This document shows positions 6,968 through 16,800 of a DNA stretch of 22,715 nt, piece after piece (within the stretch, counting starts at the first letter, position 1; every line of letters begins with the position of its first letter). This DNA comes from a virus. The stretch covers positions 1 through 22,715 of the IMG/VR virus record IMGVR_UViG_3300030380_001392. One strand, written 5' to 3'. Both the position numbers and the translations under genes were made by a program. The notes below the pieces were generated by a model. That model was not told the origin of the DNA, ran no database searches, and saw only the letters and a program-made list of their open reading frames with translations.

Positions 6968-7002
6968 GAGAGACTAAAATTTATTTTATGGAGGACTGAA
7001 TT

Positions 7003-7866
7003 ATGTCAGTACAAATAACTACAGCTTTTATAGAACAATATAAAAGCAATGTTTTTCATTTGGCACAACAAAAAGGTTCGAGATTAAGAGATGCTGTAAA
7101 AACTGAAACAGTAAATGGTAAAGCCCATTACTTCGAAAGAATCGGTACAACTGCAGCATTAAAAAGAACATCCCGTCATTCTGACACTCCAAGAGTTGAC
7201 ACTCCTCATTCAAGAAGAAGGGTAACTATGGAAGATTATGACTGGGCAGATTTAATCGACAACGAAGATAAAGTAAGGATGCTTATAAGTCCTGAATCAG
7301 AGTATGCACAAGCTGGTGCTTGGGCAATGGGAAGAGCAATGGATGATGCAATTATTGATGCAGCTTCTGGTAATGCCTTTGGTGGTGTTGCTGGTGGTTC
7401 AACTGTAGCTTTACCATCTGGACAAAAAATTGTTCACGGCTCTGCAGGTTTATCAGTTACAAAACTTATCGAAGCCAAAGAAATTTTAGATGCTAACAGT
7501 GTAGACCCAGAAGAACCTAGGTTCTGTGTTGTTACATCAAAACAGCTATCAGACTTGTTAGCAATTACTCAAATTACATCTGCAGACTTTAACTCTGTTA
7601 AAGCATTGGTGCAAGGTGATATAGATACTTTCATGGGATTTAACTTTATAAGAACTGAAAGACTAGACACTAATGCATCAAGTAACAGATTAGTTTTAGC
7701 ATTTGCTCAATCTGGTATAGGCCTTGCTGTCGGCCAAGATGTTCAAACTAGAATATCCGAAAGGGCAGACAAAAATTATGCAACACAGGTATTCTTGTCA
7801 ATGACTATCGGTGCAACTCGTATCGAAGATGAAAAAGTTGTTGAGATAGAATGTACTGAAAGTTAA
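7003..7866 (+). CDS. Major capsid protein
   Basis: The icosahedral shell subunit, 287 residues. It carries the signature of a podoviral capsid family (recalled as Phage_capsid_2, PF19821): HSDTPRVDTPHSRRRVTMED, then YDWADLIDNEDKVRMLISP and YAQAGAWAMGRAMDDAI (about residues 58-117). It then has RFCVVTSKQLSDLL and a TFMGFNFIRTERL segment, which correspond to the HK97-like P- and A-domain strands of these proteins. The gene has its own promoter and a structured leader, and GGAGGA at 6990-6995, 7 nt before the ATG, is a strong ribosome site. All of this fits a very highly expressed protein. Its position between scaffold and tail genes agrees. Confidence 0.93.
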   Translation: MSVQITTAFIEQYKSNVFHLAQQKGSRLRDAVKTETVNGKAHYFERIGTTAALKRTSRHSDTPRVDTPHSRRRVTMEDYDWADLIDNEDKVRMLISPESEYAQAGAWAMGRAMDDAIIDAASGNAFGGVAGGSTVALPSGQKIVHGSAGLSVTKLIEAKEILDANSVDPEEPRFCVVTSKQLSDLLAITQITSADFNSVKALVQGDIDTFMGFNFIRTERLDTNASSNRLVLAFAQSGIGLAVGQDVQTRISERADKNYATQVFLSMTIGATRIEDEKVVEIECTES

Positions 7867-7881
7867 TAGGAGGAATCAAAA

Positions 7882-8391
7882 ATGGCAACAGCTAAATCAG
7901 TAGAAATAACAGCACTTGATGCTTCGCCTAGAGAGGTCCTAGAAACTGGAAGTTTACAGGGCAGGATGCGAGTAGCAAGTGGAACGATTGCAGCTGGAAC
8001 AGGCGACATTGATAATGATGATGTATTAATGATGGTACAAATCCCATCTAATGCAAAAGTATTATCAATCAAACTATTCAATGATGATTTAGATTCTAAT
8101 GGCTCACCAACTTTGGCAGCCAATGTAGGTCTATATTATGAGAATGGTACTGTTCTTGATGAAGATTGTTATGCAACAGCTATAACAACTTTACAAGCTG
8201 CAGAAACAGGTGGAGCTGAAGTTGCTTTCGAGGCAAGAAATGTTAATGCAGTTTCTAACTTTGCATGGGAAGATGGTGGTTTATCATCAGACCCAGGTGG
8301 AGCTTTAAGAATAGCTTTGACTATGTCTAATGTAGCAGCAACAGCAGCAGCTGGAGATGTAACACTAATTGTTACATATGTTGTAGACTAA
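7882..8391 (+). CDS. Putative capsid-associated (decoration-like) protein
   Basis: This 169-residue protein is Ala/Thr/Asp-rich with short alternating beta-strand segments: VLMMVQIPSNAKVLSIKLFN, DLDSNGSPTLAANVGLYYE and ALRIALTMSNVAATAAAG. It has no cysteine-rich or membrane segment. A near-perfect AGGAGGAA (7868-7875) 6 nt before the ATG predicts high expression, and it follows the capsid gene by only 15 nt. In many marine podoviruses a protein with the same IPSNAxVxSIKLFNDDLDS pattern follows capsid. A head decoration or minor head protein is the likely role, inferred from place and expression. A hairpin ends the transcription unit just downstream. Confidence 0.65.
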   Translation: MATAKSVEITALDASPREVLETGSLQGRMRVASGTIAAGTGDIDNDDVLMMVQIPSNAKVLSIKLFNDDLDSNGSPTLAANVGLYYENGTVLDEDCYATAITTLQAAETGGAEVAFEARNVNAVSNFAWEDGGLSSDPGGALRIALTMSNVAATAAAGDVTLIVTYVVD

Positions 8392-8400
8392 AAACAACAA

Positions 8401-8426
8401 GAGGGGGTAGTTTCGGCTACCCTCTT
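8401..8426 (+). terminator. Stem-loop between head and tail genes
   Basis: GAGGGGGTAG (8401-8410) pairs with CTACCCTCTT (8417-8426) over 10 base pairs, two or three of them G-U, around the loop TTTCGG, which can form a UUCG tetraloop closed by U-G. It is by far the most G+C-rich hairpin in the window. No long U-run follows (TCTTACAA), so it is more likely a partial terminator, attenuator or mRNA 3' stabiliser than a full stop. It lies 12 nt before the tail gene start and just ahead of its AAGGTG ribosome site, so it could lower tail-gene expression relative to capsid. Confidence 0.6.
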
Positions 8427-8438
8427 ACAAGGTGAATT

Positions 8439-9017
8439 ATGGCAACAGAAGTTTCAATATGTTCAAATGCACTTAGAAGATTAGGAGATGACCCTATAAC
8501 TTCGTTAACAGAGGATTCAGAAAGAGCTAGACTTTGCAATGCTTTTTATGCACCTGCTAGAGATTCTGTATTAAGAAGTCATCCTTGGAATTTTGCAATA
8601 ACAAGAGCAAGTCTTACACAGTTATCAACTACTCCAGCATACGAATTTGATTATCAATATGCTTTACCAACAGACCCATATTGTTTGAGAGTATTGCAAA
8701 TGGAATTTCAAGATTACATATTTAAAGTAGAAAATCTTGCAACAGAAGGAAGAGTATTACTTACTAACGAAGATACAGCAAAAATATTATATATAGCAAG
8801 AATCACAGATGCAGCATTGTTTGATTCATTATTTGTAGATTGTTTAGAAGCAAAACTAGCAGTACAACTTGCTTATCCAGTTACAAATAGTGTTACACTT
8901 CAAGCACAAATGCAAAAATTATATGAGATAAAACTCTCTGAAGCTCGTAGTATTGATGGACAAGAAGGGTTTATTGATGACCTTGTTTCAGATACATTTA
9001 CGGACTTTAGAAAATAA
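8439..9017 (+). CDS. Tail tubular protein A (gp11-like adaptor)
   Basis: The adaptor ring that joins the portal to the nozzle in T7-like tails. It has 192 residues with the family pattern: EVSICSNALRRLGDDPITSL at the start, then RARLCNAFYAPARDSVLRSH followed by PWNFAI, and YQYALPTDPYCLRVLQM. These are hallmark segments of the podoviral tail tubular A family. Length is normal for the family. AAGGTG (8429-8434) serves as the ribosome site 4 nt before the ATG. The gene is joined to tail tubular B by a TAATG overlap with no Shine-Dalgarno, consistent with coupled synthesis of two proteins that assemble together. Confidence 0.92.
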   Translation: MATEVSICSNALRRLGDDPITSLTEDSERARLCNAFYAPARDSVLRSHPWNFAITRASLTQLSTTPAYEFDYQYALPTDPYCLRVLQMEFQDYIFKVENLATEGRVLLTNEDTAKILYIARITDAALFDSLFVDCLEAKLAVQLAYPVTNSVTLQAQMQKLYEIKLSEARSIDGQEGFIDDLVSDTFTDFRK

Positions 9018-11509
9018 TGGCAACAGAAACAACAACAGTAAATACATTTCAAACAAATTTTACATCAGGTGAAATCACACCAAAATTAGCTGGTCATATA
9101 GATTTTGACAAGTACAGCAATGGTACAGAAACAATGGAGAATCTTGTTGTGCAAACACAGGGTGGTGCTACAAGGAGACCAGGCACTAGGTTTGTTGCAG
9201 AAGTAAAAGATTCTTCTAAATCTACAAGACTTATTTCTTTTGAATTTAATATTACACAATCATATTGTATAGAAGTTGGCGAAAACTATATGAGGTTTTT
9301 TAAAGACCAAGGACAAATAGTAGAAGCAAGTAAGTCTATATCTGCTATTACAAAAGCAAATCCTGCAGTTGTAACAGCAACTTCTCATGGTTATAGCAAT
9401 GGAGACCATGTATGGATAAATGATGTAGGTGGGATGACAGAAGTAAATGGCAGAAGATACACAGTTGCTAATAAAACAACAAATACTTTTGAATTATCAG
9501 GTGTAAACTCTACCAACTATACTACATATACTTCAGGTGGAACAGCAGAAAAAGTTTTTGAAATAACTACAACATATACAGAATCACAGGTATTTGATTT
9601 AAAATTTGCACAGTCAGCAGACACTATGTTTATAGTACATCCATCACATGAACCAGCAAAACTTACTAGAACAGGGCATACATCATGGACACTTGCAGAT
9701 GTAGATTTTGAAAAAGGACCATACCTAGATACCAATACAACAGCTACAACTTTAAATCCAGGTTCATCTGGAGTTGGCACAGGAGTTGCATTAGTTGCAT
9801 CTGCAGATTTATTTGCATCAACTGATGTTGGTAGGCTTGTAAAATTACATAATGGTCATGCAAAGATAACAGCATTTACAGATGCACAAAATGTAACAAT
9901 ACAAATACTTACAGCTTTAGATGCTTCTACAGCAACAACAAGTTGGCAACTAGGTAGCTGGTCAAACACAACTGGTTTTCCAGAAACAGTTTCATTTTTT
10001 GAACAACGATTAATTTTTGGTGGAACAACAAGTCTACCACAAACTATATTTGCATCTCAGTCAGGTTTGTTTGAGAACTTTGATGTAGGTGATGGCTCTG
10101 CAGCAGATGCTTTTATCTATACAATAGCAGCTAACAGAGTAAATAAAATTAGATTCTTAGCACCTATTAGAGATTTAGTTATTGGAACAGCAGGTGGTGA
10201 GTTTAGAGTTGATAGACCAACTGGTGAACCTTTAACACCAACAAATGTAAATATAAAACAAGAAACAACTTTTGGTTGTCATACAGTACAGACTATGCAA
10301 GTAGGTCCAAGTATTTTGTTTGTTCAAAGACAAAAAAGAAAGTTAAGAGAGTTTGGATATAGTTTCCAAAATGATGCTTATGTCGCACCAGATTTAACAT
10401 TGTTGGCAGAACATATTACTGATGGTGGAATTGTAGATGTTGAATATGCACAAGAACCTGATTCTATTTATTGGGCAGTAAGAAATGATGGAACATTGTT
10501 AGGTATGACATATCAAAGAGAACAAGATATTGTTGGTTGGCATAGACATATTATAGGTGGCAAAGGACAATCTTGTACTGTTACAGTAACAGATTACGAT
10601 AATACAGTATCAGGAACAAAATTAACTTTTACAAAATCAGATGGCACAACTGTTACTTTTACATCTACGACAGGTACTGCAGGAACAAATGAGTTTAAAA
10701 CTCAAACTAATAACAACACAACAGCAAGTAATTTACAATCTGCTATAAATGGTCATGCAGATTTTACAGCTACAGTATCAAGTGCAGTTGTAACAATTAC
10801 AGAAACAGCACCAGAAAGTACAGGATTTCTTACTGTTAGTAGTCAAGATGCAGTTAGATTAGCAACAACAAATCAAACAGCAGCTAAAGTAAAGAGTGTA
10901 ACTTCTCTTACAGAAACAGATGAAAACGAAGTATGGATAGTTGTAGAACGAATTGTTAATGGTTCTACTGTAAAATTTATTGAATACTTAGACACAACTC
11001 TTAATCAAGATTGTGGATTAGCAGGTTCAGTTACAGGGTCATCTACAAGAGTAACAGGTCTTGACCATTTAGAAGGTGAAACAGTACAAATACTTATAGA
11101 TGATGCAGTATATCCAGCACAAATTGTAACAAATGGAGCAGTAACAATTAGTCTACCAAGCACATTTGCAAGTAAAACAATAGAAGTAGGTTTAGGTTTT
11201 GTATCTACTTTGAAGACATTAAAAATAGAAGCAGGAGCAAGTACAGGTTCTGTAGCACAAGGAAAGAAAAAAAGGTATAATGAAGTTATTGTAAGATTAC
11301 TCGACACAGTAGGTGCAACAATTAATGGAGACCAGCTGCCATTTAGAAGTTCAGCAGATGAAATGGGTCAACCAATACCAGCATTTACAGGAGACAAGAG
11401 AGTTACAAATTTAGGATGGGATAGAAGTGGACAGATTACAATACAACAAACTCAACCACTTCCTATAACAATATTAGGTATAGCAGGGAGTTTGAAAACA
11501 AGTGCATAG
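9017..11509 (+). CDS. Tail tubular protein B (gp12-like nozzle) with inserted beta domain
   Basis: The tail nozzle, 830 residues. The start (FQTNFTSGEITPKLAGHIDF, then GGATRRPGTRFVAEV) and the segments FPETVSFFEQRLIFGGT, VGPSILFVQRQKRKLREFGY and VDVEYAQEPDSIYWAVRNDG are characteristic of the podoviral family. Residues about 108-180 (ITKANPAVVTATSHGYSNGD, ending FELSGVNSTNYTTYTSGGTA) form a small beta-barrel resembling the FCCH-type domain common in these nozzles. Residues about 518-620 are an extra Thr/Ser-rich beta domain inserted between the normally adjoining segments GWHRHIIGG and AKVKSVTSLTETDENEVWIV; its core is TKSDGTTVTFTSTTGTAGTN and SNLQSAINGHADFTATVSS. It begins on TAATG and has no Shine-Dalgarno of its own. 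Confidence 0.92.
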   Translation: MATETTTVNTFQTNFTSGEITPKLAGHIDFDKYSNGTETMENLVVQTQGGATRRPGTRFVAEVKDSSKSTRLISFEFNITQSYCIEVGENYMRFFKDQGQIVEASKSISAITKANPAVVTATSHGYSNGDHVWINDVGGMTEVNGRRYTVANKTTNTFELSGVNSTNYTTYTSGGTAEKVFEITTTYTESQVFDLKFAQSADTMFIVHPSHEPAKLTRTGHTSWTLADVDFEKGPYLDTNTTATTLNPGSSGVGTGVALVASADLFASTDVGRLVKLHNGHAKITAFTDAQNVTIQILTALDASTATTSWQLGSWSNTTGFPETVSFFEQRLIFGGTTSLPQTIFASQSGLFENFDVGDGSAADAFIYTIAANRVNKIRFLAPIRDLVIGTAGGEFRVDRPTGEPLTPTNVNIKQETTFGCHTVQTMQVGPSILFVQRQKRKLREFGYSFQNDAYVAPDLTLLAEHITDGGIVDVEYAQEPDSIYWAVRNDGTLLGMTYQREQDIVGWHRHIIGGKGQSCTVTVTDYDNTVSGTKLTFTKSDGTTVTFTSTTGTAGTNEFKTQTNNNTTASNLQSAINGHADFTATVSSAVVTITETAPESTGFLTVSSQDAVRLATTNQTAAKVKSVTSLTETDENEVWIVVERIVNGSTVKFIEYLDTTLNQDCGLAGSVTGSSTRVTGLDHLEGETVQILIDDAVYPAQIVTNGAVTISLPSTFASKTIEVGLGFVSTLKTLKIEAGASTGSVAQGKKKRYNEVIVRLLDTVGATINGDQLPFRSSADEMGQPIPAFTGDKRVTNLGWDRSGQITIQQTQPLPITILGIAGSLKTSA

Positions 11510-11521
11510 GAGGAATAAATA

Positions 11522-11959
11522 ATGCCACCACCAGCTTGGTTAGTACCAGCTTTAATAGCTGCAGGAACAGCAGTAAGTTATTATGGTAGCTTACAGCAAT
11601 CAAGAAACCTTAGAAGAGCAACAGAAACTGATAAAGTTTTTGCACAAGATGCTGCAAGAAAATTAGGAATAGAAGCTGCAAAACAAGGTAGAAAAAAATT
11701 ATCTTTAATTAGAGCTTTGCAAAGTGCAAGTGGTACAGCAGCTACGGGTTCTAATTTATTACAAAGAGTAGAAACAGTTAAAGAAATAGAAAATGCACAA
11801 TATTTTGCTTCTAAAAATTTAGCTGTAGAATTAGGACAAATTAGTGCGAGAGGTTCGTTAAGTCTTGCACAAGAAGCACAAAGCAGAAGTACAAATTTAT
11901 TAGGAGGAGGCTTCCAGTTTTATCAAGCAGGAGTAGATTCTGGATTATTTAAAGTATAA
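11522..11959 (+). CDS. Putative internal virion protein (gp14-like)
   Basis: This 145-residue protein opens with one hydrophobic segment (WLVPALIAAGTAVSYYGSL, about residues 5-23) and continues as an Ala/Gln/Arg-rich helix (NLRRATETDKVFAQDAARKL, then AQEAQSRSTNLLGGGFQFYQ). This matches the layout of the smallest ejection protein of T7-like phages, gp14, which is injected into the outer membrane during infection. Sequence identity with gp14 is not expected; the call rests on layout and position between the nozzle and two large internal proteins. It has a strong AGGAGGA (11508-11514) 7 nt before the ATG. The last GLFKV resembles the C-termini of other podoviral gp14-like proteins. Confidence 0.72.
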   Translation: MPPPAWLVPALIAAGTAVSYYGSLQQSRNLRRATETDKVFAQDAARKLGIEAAKQGRKKLSLIRALQSASGTAATGSNLLQRVETVKEIENAQYFASKNLAVELGQISARGSLSLAQEAQSRSTNLLGGGFQFYQAGVDSGLFKV

Positions 11960-13875
11960 TGGCAAAAATAGAATCTAAACCAAGAGGAGTAGATAGAGGT
12001 GCTGGTACTACTACAGGTAGAGACCTTAGAGATTTACGAACACAAGATTTAGTTCAAACTAATTTTACAAATCTTATATCACGAACACGACCAGACCTAG
12101 AAAGAATACAGCAAACAGCAAATTTTGCTGGAGAAGTATTAAATGATGTAGAAGAACTAAGAGCTGAAAACAGAGTAACAGATATTGAGGCAGAATTTGA
12201 CAAAGATTATGCTATTTTAAAAGAAAATTTTTTAACAGTTGCAAACAAAGTAGACCAAGTAACATTGACAAAAATGAGAAACCAAATAGGAAAAGGTTTA
12301 GAAGAAGTTTATACTAAAAAATTTGGAACAGATACTAGAGCCTTACGAAAATTTAAAGAGAATGTTGGTAACAAAATTAGATTTAATGATAATGATATTG
12401 TAAGTGCCTGGTTAACAAGAAACACATTAGAAGGAATAGAAAAAAATCAAACCAATATAGATACAAATTACAATTCTTATAAAACTCATACTCACAAATT
12501 AGATGCTGTTGCCAAAGAAGCATTTGAAGATTTACAAAATCAAATTAAAACTAGTAAAAGTAGAGGATTTAACTTAACAGGACAAACTAGTTATTTAGAG
12601 CAAAATCAAAATGATGTAAATGCTAAATCAGATTTTTATTTCCAAGCAGTAAAAAACTCAATGCAACTTAAACATGGTAAAGCTGACCCAGATTTGATAG
12701 AAGACTTTATTGCAAATGATAATTATGGTTCAAATGCAGGTTTTAATTTTAGAGCTGATGAAAAAGAATATATTAATAAGTTAGTAAAAGATTATAAAGA
12801 ACAACAAACAGCTATCAATATTAAATTTGAACAAGGTAAAATCAATAGTTTTTATAATACAGTAACAACTAATTTAACTGCACTAGATAGAAATGACCCT
12901 GATTTTACAACGAAAATTGCAGGAATTAGAGAAAGTGTACAAACTGATACTGCAAATTTAATAGGAGCAGAGGCAGAAAGTGCAAGAACAGTTTTATTAA
13001 CGGCTATTGATAATTATGAAAATGGCATAGACCCATCAGCAAATAATGCTAATATAGATTTGTTTTCATTTTTAAAGAAAGAAATATATGCAGGTAGGGT
13101 AAATGTAGTTACCGATACAGTAACTTATAAAGGTCTTAACAATAGAAGCCTTAGAAGTTTAGTAGGTACAGCAATATCAGAAAAACAATTTTCTGAATTA
13201 AGTACATTAATAAACGACCCAAATTTAAAAGCTGCAGCAGCAGCCGAAAATAGACTATATGAAACATATGCTGAGGCTATGACAAAACGAATAATAAGCA
13301 CATCAGACCCTACTTATGCAACAGCTTTGTTAAGAACACAAGAACTTATGGAGAGAAAATTTGCAGAAGCAAAAAAACAATATCCAGATTTAACAGTACA
13401 AGAATACTTTCAAGTATCAGGAGACCTGAAACCAGGCAGAAATGCTAATTATGAAAATGAATTTCTTATAGAAAACTTTAACATTATAAATCCAGTTGGA
13501 GAAGCTACTAAAACAAAAATTGATATAGCCACAGGTAAACTTACAGTAGTACCAGTTGTGCTTAACAATGCAGAACAGGCTATTGTTAATCTTAGAAAAA
13601 AAGAAGTACAAGTAGGATTTAATAAGCCAGAAGTTAGTTATTTAACAGAAGAAGATTTTCAAAGAAAAAATAAAGGTGCAGATGTAGAAGATGATTATTT
13701 TTTATTAGAAGATATAGTAGAACAGATTATAAAAGAGAATTCAACTGTTGAACAAATAGAAGAAGAATGGGGAAAAGAAGTAGCTAAAGACATTTTAATT
13801 AAAGCTAAACCTCAATTAGAAAACATAAAGCAATTTGCAGAGTATTATACCACAAAAGGTAGAACACAAGAATAA
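11959..13875 (+). CDS. Putative internal virion/ejection protein (gp15-like position)
   Basis: A 638-residue protein, strongly helical and rich in Lys, Glu, Asn and Gln, without membrane segments or an enzyme motif that I can see. The start (DRGAGTTTGRDLRDLRTQDL, then RPDLERIQQTANFAGEVLND) and long charged stretches (EDIVEQIIKENSTVEQIEEE) suggest coiled coil. Its place between the gp14-like protein and the 1404-residue protein is that of T7 gp15, part of the ejected DNA-translocation tube. I infer that role from order and composition, not homology. TAATG overlaps join it to both neighbours and no Shine-Dalgarno is visible at either junction, so the three ejection proteins are probably made in coupled fashion. 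Confidence 0.68.
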   Translation: MAKIESKPRGVDRGAGTTTGRDLRDLRTQDLVQTNFTNLISRTRPDLERIQQTANFAGEVLNDVEELRAENRVTDIEAEFDKDYAILKENFLTVANKVDQVTLTKMRNQIGKGLEEVYTKKFGTDTRALRKFKENVGNKIRFNDNDIVSAWLTRNTLEGIEKNQTNIDTNYNSYKTHTHKLDAVAKEAFEDLQNQIKTSKSRGFNLTGQTSYLEQNQNDVNAKSDFYFQAVKNSMQLKHGKADPDLIEDFIANDNYGSNAGFNFRADEKEYINKLVKDYKEQQTAINIKFEQGKINSFYNTVTTNLTALDRNDPDFTTKIAGIRESVQTDTANLIGAEAESARTVLLTAIDNYENGIDPSANNANIDLFSFLKKEIYAGRVNVVTDTVTYKGLNNRSLRSLVGTAISEKQFSELSTLINDPNLKAAAAAENRLYETYAEAMTKRIISTSDPTYATALLRTQELMERKFAEAKKQYPDLTVQEYFQVSGDLKPGRNANYENEFLIENFNIINPVGEATKTKIDIATGKLTVVPVVLNNAEQAIVNLRKKEVQVGFNKPEVSYLTEEDFQRKNKGADVEDDYFLLEDIVEQIIKENSTVEQIEEEWGKEVAKDILIKAKPQLENIKQFAEYYTTKGRTQE

Positions 13876-16800
13876 TGGGTAGAATTGCAGATGGCATTAG
13901 AGAAAAAAGATTAGCTGAACAAAACCAAATAGAGACTTTTGCTGAAACTTACATGGTTGAAGATGCAGGTAAGGGTATTAACTCTTACAAAAAACAATCT
14001 TTCGAAAGACAAAGTATAGATTTTGATGTTGACTTTGATAGGTCTAATGTCTTGATGAATTTTAAACCACCTCAAGAAGTTAAGGCAAATATAAATCCAA
14101 ATCGTTTAATTAAAAAAAGACCAGGATTTGCTGTTAATCCTCAAAGAAATTATCAAGATGTTATAAATGATTCAGATGGTTTTTGGGAATCTGTATGGAA
14201 AGGTATAGCAGGAGAAGATGGCAAATTAGAAATACAACCATATCTCGAAAGAGGTTTTGGAAAATCAAATCTTAACTTAATGTTACAGTACCATCAACCA
14301 TTTGGTTTTGATGGTGTAGATTATAAAAAAGCATTTGGATATGAACCAGAAGGCACAGGTATAATAGAAAGATTAATAGAAACTGGTGCAGGTTTATTTG
14401 CAGATGCACCAATTTTTCTACCAGCTTTTGCTTTATCTGCACCACTAGGTCCTGCTGGTGCAGCAGGAGTAGGTGCATTTGTAAATGAAACTATAAAGAC
14501 TATGTATTTAGAAGCATTAGAACGAGGTGATGTAGATACTTTTTCTGAATGGTTTGACATTTTTTATTCAAGAGCTTTATGGCAAGGAACTAAAGCAGGT
14601 ATAAATATGTTTGCAACTGTAGCAGCACCAGGACTTGCTCTTCCAAAGCTAAGTGCTTTTGCTTCAAAAACTATAAATCCAACTATAGGTAAAGCTCTAG
14701 CACCTAATTTTTTTACAAATACAGCAACACAAGTTTTAACAATGAATTCTGTAGGTCTTGCATTAGATGGTCATATGCCAACGAAAGAATCTCTTACAAA
14801 TGATTTTTTATTATTTGGTGCTTTTAATTACAGAGGTGGAGGCATGAAGTTAGCTAGGAAGTTAACTATTGGAGAAGCAGGTAAAATAGAAGGCAGAACT
14901 AACTTACAAAAAGTATTTAGAGAAAAAGTGTTACCAAAACTAGCATTAAGAGAAGGTGTAGTATCTGTAAATGGATTTGCAACACCAGGTAAAAGAGCAA
15001 AAACTCCAGTATCTTATGGACCACCACCAGAAAATGTAAGTGTTCTTACAAAAATCTCAAGGCATTTAAAAGATACAGACCTTAGTGCTACTAAAAGTGT
15101 TTTTAATATTTCTAGTCCAGCAGTATTAGTGCAAGGAAGAACAAAAGCACCAGGTAAAGTTTTTACAAGAGCAACAGAAACAAAGATTCAACAAACAGGT
15201 AAAAGTTTGTTAGAAAAACATTTGCCTAAAAATGCTTTTAAAGATAGAAGTTTTATGGATGAAATTGTAGATAGACTATATCCAGTTAAAGAGATTGTAA
15301 AAAGAATAGAAAAACATACAGGCAAAAAAGGTGAATTTGAAAGTTTAAATTTTTATGAATTACAAAGAATGTTGTCTGGAGCTTTTGGAACTGGCATGAC
15401 ATTTATAACTAGAGGTTCTTTAGATTTTAAAACAATGAATGTTAGAAAAGGATTTAAAGGATTAGAACAAATTTTAGACGATTTACAATTTAAAAAAGTT
15501 TCAAGAGAAAAGGATGTTGGTCTTGGTAGTGTAGTAAAAAGAGAAGTATTAGGAATAAAAGAAAGAAGGGTTAGACTAGACTCTAAGGTTGTAGAAAAAA
15601 ACTTTAAAGAATTAAACGAATATCTTATAGCAAAAAGAATATTAGAAAAATATGACATTGCTGTAAAAGCTGGTAATGCTAAAAACTACAATATAAAAAC
15701 TATAGAAAAATCAAGACGAGATGTAAGCAGATTAAAAAAGTATGAACCTTACTCAAAAGAAATACAAAAATATAACAAAGCATTGTTAGAATATGTGCAA
15801 CAATCTGGTGTGTTTAGTAAAAAAACAATGAATATGATTATAGAAGCCAACAAAGATTATGTTCCTTTTTATAAAGTTGTTGAGAATCCAGCACAATTTA
15901 GAACAGCTGCAAGTGTAAAAGAATTAAAAAAATGGAGAGACGATAAGTTTCCAACTTCCTTTAAAGATATAGACTTGCCTACTAATTCGTTATACAAAAA
16001 CACTTTGCATTTAGTTATGATGGCAGAAAGAAATATGGCACTTTCAAAAATGTTTGACATAGCTTTAAAAAATCCAAAACTTATGCCCGAAGTAAAGTTT
16101 GTAGGAAAAAATGGCAAAGTAACAATGTCTAAAGGAGACCTTGAAGCATTGCATTTTGGAGAATATATTGGAACAGGTGGCAAAGTTAAAGGTAAAAAAG
16201 TAGAAGTTGAAGCTGGTTTAGAAGCATTTCAACCAGAAGGGTTCTTTAGAGGCAGTAAAATAGAAATACCAAAAACTGCTGAAAATATATCTTATTTTAA
16301 AAATGGTGAAAAGTATACATTTAAAGTAGAGCCAAGATTATATAGAGCTTTAGCTCAAACTTCTACAGCATCAAGCAATGTATTCTTTAGAATGTCTAAA
16401 GGATTTTCTGAAAGTTTAAGATTTGGTGCTACTTTAACTCCTGAGTTTTTTGTTAAGAACTTATTTAGAGATGCACTAATGGTAGCAGCCGTTAGCAAAA
16501 ATTATCATATACCTTTTGTAGCAACAGTCAAAGGTGCAGCAGCTATGTTTGATGACTATATAAGACAGCAAAAAGGATTATCTGGCAATGAGTATATGAC
16601 ACAATACATAGCAACAGGTGGTGGTACAAGTGCATTTTTAAGAATGAATAAAAATTATTTAGACCCAAAATTAATTACTGAATTTAACTCAGGTCGTAAT
16701 TATAGAAATCAAGTACCTGAAAGTAAATGGGAAAGCACATTAGATGTACTTAGAACTATAGGAAGTGTTGGTGAAAACATGGCTAGGGTTGGTGAATTTA

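Noticed and set aside
6889-6970. Capsid leader considered as a tRNA or a plain terminator
   Set aside because: No cloverleaf with acceptor and anticodon arms can be drawn. The stems are not followed directly by a U-run, so a leader element fits better than a standard terminator.
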